From the NCBI GenBank assembly GCA_947259865.1, contig CAMYNZ010000134.1:1-16227 (forward strand): a DNA stretch of 16,227 nucleotides, read 5' to 3'. The stretch comes from an uncultured Desulfobacterales bacterium (GTDB lineage Bacteria; Desulfobacterota; Desulfobacteria; Desulfobacterales; G020354645). Position 1 is the first letter of the stretch. Each line of letters opens with the position of its first letter. The notes under the pieces were generated by a model. That model had not been told where the DNA came from and made no database searches. It saw only the letters and a list, made by a program, of their open reading frames with translations. The position numbers were made by a program, and so were the translations under genes. Shown here piece by piece: positions 13,663-16,227 of this stretch.

Positions 13663-13779
13663 CCCCGCAGCAAGCTGCGGGGTATCAAAGCGGAATTGCG
13701 CCGTAGCCTAACACGCCTACGCTCTGGCGAGCTCCGACGCGGTTCACCTTGCCTTTCATCCCTGTAGCAAGCTGTAGGG
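13663..13779. repeat. Pair of related stem-loops in the aro/moxR divergent gap
   Basis: CCCCGCAGC-AA-GCTGCGGGG (13663-13682) is a near-perfect palindrome. CCCTGTAGC-AA-GCTGTAGGG (13760-13779) has the same design, with two G-U pairs in RNA, and both are followed by GGTAT. The 77 bases between them are GC-rich and untranslated. The pair may be the two ends of one repeat unit. The remaining part of 13445-13840 holds only the promoters described. Confidence 0.6.
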
Positions 13780-13840
13780 TATTCAGGCGAAGGCGAATAA
13801 ATTACAGTATTTATAGTTACAAGACGAAAGAGGAATCCTC

Positions 13841-14758
13841 ATGAACAAACCGGGTGAATTTTCCAGCATTGATATCATCCAAAACCAGCTGGCAGAAAAT
13901 CGATACATTACGGACCAAGCGCTGGCTACGGTACTTTATCTCTCCTATCATCTCCACAAGCCCTTATTTTTGGAAGGGGAGCCCGGTGTCGGCAAAACCG
14001 AGGTGGCACTTGTTCTTTCGGAAATTCTTTCCACCAAACTGATCAGACTTCAGTGTTATGAGGGCCTGGACGCCAATACCGCCCTGTACGAATGGAATTA
14101 CCCCAAGCAGCTGCTTCGCATTAAAATGGATGAGCAGTGCAGCCAGTCTCCGGAAGAAATGGGCCATGTGATATACACCGAGCCTTATTTGATAAAACGG
14201 CCGCTGCTTGAGGCCATCCTCAGTTCCCAGGGAAACACACCGGTGCTTTTAATCGATGAACTGGATCGTGCCGACGAGGAATTCGAAGCATTTCTGCTTG
14301 AAATCCTTTCCGATTTTCAGGTGTCCATCCCTGAAATCGGAACCCTGAAAGCAACTTACAAACCCATGGTGGTGATAACATCCAACCGAACCCGGGATAT
14401 CCACGATGCCCTCAAACGACGCTGCCTGTATCACTGGATCGAATATCCTGATCTGGACAAAGAGATGAAGATCATCCGGGCCCGGGTGCCCGGCATTGAA
14501 GAATCTCTGGCCCATCAGGTTGCCATCTTCATGCAGAACATCCGTCAGGAAGATCTTATAAAAAAACCCGGAATATCCGAAACGCTGGACTGGACGGAGG
14601 CACTTCTCAAGCTGAATCGCAATATCCTGGATGAAGTGACCGTCGAACAAACCCTCGGTTGCATCCTTAAATACCGTGAAGATATTCAAAAGTTCAAATC
14701 AAACATCTGGACCGACCCGGTTAAAAGGACGCAACTTCTAACGTCGTATTTAAAATGA
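13841..14758 (+). CDS. MoxR-family AAA+ ATPase (CoxD-like)
   Basis: This 305-residue protein starts at ATG 13841 behind AGAGGA. It has Walker A GEPGVGKT at 46-53, Walker B VLLIDELDRAD at 135-145, sensor 1 in VITSNRTRD (N182) and an arginine-finger region ALKRRC at 190-195, followed by the C-terminal lid. MoxR ATPases work with VWA-domain partners as chaperones that mature metalloenzymes or assemble complexes; the closest style here is the CoxD group. The VWA gene directly downstream fits that pairing. No CO dehydrogenase or other client is visible, so the client is unknown. The stop codon TGA is the first three bases of the inserted MITE-like element. Confidence 0.9.
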   Translation: MNKPGEFSSIDIIQNQLAENRYITDQALATVLYLSYHLHKPLFLEGEPGVGKTEVALVLSEILSTKLIRLQCYEGLDANTALYEWNYPKQLLRIKMDEQCSQSPEEMGHVIYTEPYLIKRPLLEAILSSQGNTPVLLIDELDRADEEFEAFLLEILSDFQVSIPEIGTLKATYKPMVVITSNRTRDIHDALKRRCLYHWIEYPDLDKEMKIIRARVPGIEESLAHQVAIFMQNIRQEDLIKKPGISETLDWTEALLKLNRNILDEVTVEQTLGCILKYREDIQKFKSNIWTDPVKRTQLLTSYLK

Positions 14759-14979
14759 GGGGTCGGGGTGTTTTTTTCACGGCAAGATGATCGCCCCGGT
14801 GCTTCTAATGGGCAGAGGGTTATTGCCGCCGAGAAAGGCAAAACACGGGGTCGGTTCTTGTTGGAGTGAAAGTTTTAAATAGCCGGCAGTAAAATGCAAG
14901 GCAGTTGCCGCTGTTGGGTTTGGCAGGCAACAACCCGGCATCTTGCCGTGAAAAAAATACCCCAACCCCTGATTTAAAA
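14748..14979. mobile_element. MITE-like element, 216 bp, with terminal inverted repeats and target duplication
   Basis: The element spans 14756-14971. Its ends form an inverted repeat of about 34 bp (14756-14789 against 14939-14972) with 31 positions identical, including the shared stretch TTTTTTTCACGGCAAGATG. It is flanked by the direct repeat ATTTAAAA at 14748-14755 and 14972-14979, an apparent 8-bp target duplication. It contains no transposase or other plausible gene, so it would be non-autonomous. The family is not recognised. It separates the MoxR and VWA genes and supplies the MoxR stop codon. Confidence 0.8.
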
Positions 14980-14983
14980 TAAT

Positions 14984-16159
14984 ATGTTAGATAAGATTCC
15001 AGACAATTCCCTTCAATCCGATGACGGCCTGATCGTAAATATCGCCCGCTTTTCAAACCTGTTGAGAGACAACGGCTTGACGGTCTCTCTGCCTGCCGTG
15101 CTGGATATCATTGAAGGCCTGCCCTTGATTGATTTCTCCAACCTGTCGGCATTCCGCTGTTTGCTGCAGGTAAATCTCGTATGCCGCCAAGAAGACATCG
15201 CAAAATTTAACAACTTATTTAATGCCTATTGGCTGCCCGGGGACCGGGCCCGCCTTACAATCCCGGCTGACAATAAAGCCAAAAACAAAGAAGATCAGGA
15301 TTCTGCCGCCAACCAGGTAGATAAAATGGCGGCGTTTCAATTGCCGGAAAACGGCAGACCGCCAACGCTCGTCCAGAATTGGAGTCTTCGCTACAGTCCT
15401 GATGCACTTTCTAAGGCAGGTGAAACGGAAGAACTCCGTTTTGTTGAATCCGAGACCCTCTATGAATCAATCTGCAAATTGCTTCAGCCGCTGAACAAAA
15501 GGCTGAGCCGGCGCTATCAATACACGATCCGCGGGAAAGAAATCAATCTAAGGAGAATCTTGAGAAAAAATATGCAATTTGGAGGGGAATTGATTCTTCT
15601 CGATTTTAAACGGAAAAAAATAAAAAACCGCCGGATATTTTACTTTTGTGATATCAGCGGCTCAATGGATATTTATACCCTGATGATTCTGCAATTCGTC
15701 CACGCGCTCAAACGGGTGGATCGCCGGACCGAAATTTTCTTTTTTTCCACCGACCTTTCCAGAAGAACCGATCAATTTGATTCGAAAGATTTCTCCGCTG
15801 ACCTATCCCGGCTGCCGGAAGCTGTTTCGGATTGGGGCGGCGGTACCCGGATCGGCCACTGCCTGCGACTCTTTAACGAAAGCTACGGCAGACGGATGCT
15901 TTCCGGTAAAGATATCGTTATGATCTTCAGCGACGGGTGGGACCGGGGTGAAATCGATTTGCTCGAAGCCCAAATGGCCCTGCTCAAACGCAAGGCCTAT
16001 AAGATCATATGGTTAAACCCGCTGATCGGCACCCGGGATTACCAGCCGATATGTCAGGGAATGAAAGTCGCCCTGCCCTTCGTGGATTACTTCCTGCCCC
16101 TTGCCAACCCGCATGACCTAAACTTTTTGAGCCGAACACTAGTGAAAATGATGACCTAG
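14984..16159 (+). CDS. VWA-domain protein, CoxE-like partner of the MoxR ATPase
   Basis: This 391-residue protein has a variable N-terminal region (1-165; charged and lysine-rich at 97-113) and a C-terminal von Willebrand factor A domain. Its metal-ion-dependent adhesion site is complete: DISGS at 223-227, T288 in WGGGTRIG, and D317 in IFSDGWD. The strand-helix order and the WLNPL motif after residue 342 match CoxE-like proteins. These act with MoxR/CoxD-type ATPases in maturation of metalloenzymes, and the upstream gene provides that partner. ATG 14984 has no Shine-Dalgarno site of its own. Without the inserted element it would begin one base after the MoxR stop, so it was probably translated by coupling. 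Confidence 0.88.
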   Translation: MLDKIPDNSLQSDDGLIVNIARFSNLLRDNGLTVSLPAVLDIIEGLPLIDFSNLSAFRCLLQVNLVCRQEDIAKFNNLFNAYWLPGDRARLTIPADNKAKNKEDQDSAANQVDKMAAFQLPENGRPPTLVQNWSLRYSPDALSKAGETEELRFVESETLYESICKLLQPLNKRLSRRYQYTIRGKEINLRRILRKNMQFGGELILLDFKRKKIKNRRIFYFCDISGSMDIYTLMILQFVHALKRVDRRTEIFFFSTDLSRRTDQFDSKDFSADLSRLPEAVSDWGGGTRIGHCLRLFNESYGRRMLSGKDIVMIFSDGWDRGEIDLLEAQMALLKRKAYKIIWLNPLIGTRDYQPICQGMKVALPFVDYFLPLANPHDLNFLSRTLVKMMT

Positions 16160-16169
16160 TCGCCAAAAA

Positions 16170-16227
16170 ATAATTGCGCCTTAGCGTGAGAATCTTTTAT
16201 GATTTGGCACGCAAAGCCGCAAAGACG
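16170..16227. repeat. Octamer-based palindromic repeat, copy 2, cut by the window end
   Basis: CTTAGCGT (16180-16187) on the left and ACGCAAAG, CCGCAAAG, ACG (16209-16227) on the right repeat the octamer theme of 5440-5580. Read on the other strand, TCTTTGCGGCTTTGCGTG and then AAAAG and CTCACGCT appear in the same order as at 5535-5577. It begins about 10 bases after the VWA stop. Confidence 0.7.

Noticed and set aside
1..16227. CRISPR array, tRNA, rRNA or prophage genes
   Set aside because: No regularly spaced repeats with unique spacers, no cloverleaf with a CCA-type end, no rRNA-like blocks and no phage proteins were seen on either strand; a covariance-model scan was not possible.

Overview
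The window reads as a piece of a Gram-negative bacterial chromosome, most likely a member of the Desulfobacterota (former Deltaproteobacteria). That placement is an inference from gene content, protein style and the many short palindromic intergenic repeats; there is no rRNA or other taxonomic marker here.

Layout. Positions 1-69 hold the C-terminal tail of a plus-strand protein that starts outside the window. A large palindromic repeat follows (162-247). A minus-strand SRA-like/HNH protein of the modification-dependent restriction type (274-1146) has two tyrosines where the family carries its catalytic histidine pair. The divergent gap 1147-1785 contains two look-alike promoter/hairpin units that could be a tandem pair of small RNAs. 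A small plus-strand lipoprotein (1786-2178) faces a minus-strand M20 metallopeptidase (2232-3419), followed by a small ABM-domain protein (3637-3924).

Positions 4156-13512 form the core: a nine-gene minus-strand cluster, transcribed right to left in the order aroK, aroC, DAHP synthase, aroB, pheA, tyrA, aroD, aroE, aroA. It encodes all seven shikimate-pathway steps from erythrose-4-phosphate and PEP to chorismate, plus the bifunctional chorismate mutase/prephenate dehydratase and prephenate dehydrogenase, so it reaches phenylpyruvate and 4-hydroxyphenylpyruvate. In front of aroK lies a textbook-like attenuator: a promoter, a 27-residue leader peptide with Trp followed by eight consecutive Phe/Tyr codons, mutually exclusive hairpins and a strong U-tailed terminator. 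The encoded DAHP synthase and TyrA lack recognisable regulatory domains, and the PheA ACT domain has lost its ESRP motif. Attenuation may therefore be the main Phe/Tyr control point of the whole pathway.

Two oddities mark the cluster. AroA lacks the N-terminal PGSKS active-site segment although every other family motif is intact. Several intergenic gaps are filled by short palindromic or tandem-oligomer repeats, including a 75-bp direct repeat on either side of the pheA-tyrA pair.

Positions 13841-16159 carry a plus-strand MoxR-type AAA+ ATPase and a CoxE-like VWA protein. They are separated by a 216-bp MITE-like element with 34-bp terminal inverted repeats and an apparent 8-bp target duplication. 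Removing it on paper restores two genes one base apart, with the ATPase protein unchanged. The window ends in a second copy of the octamer palindrome seen between aroA and aroE.
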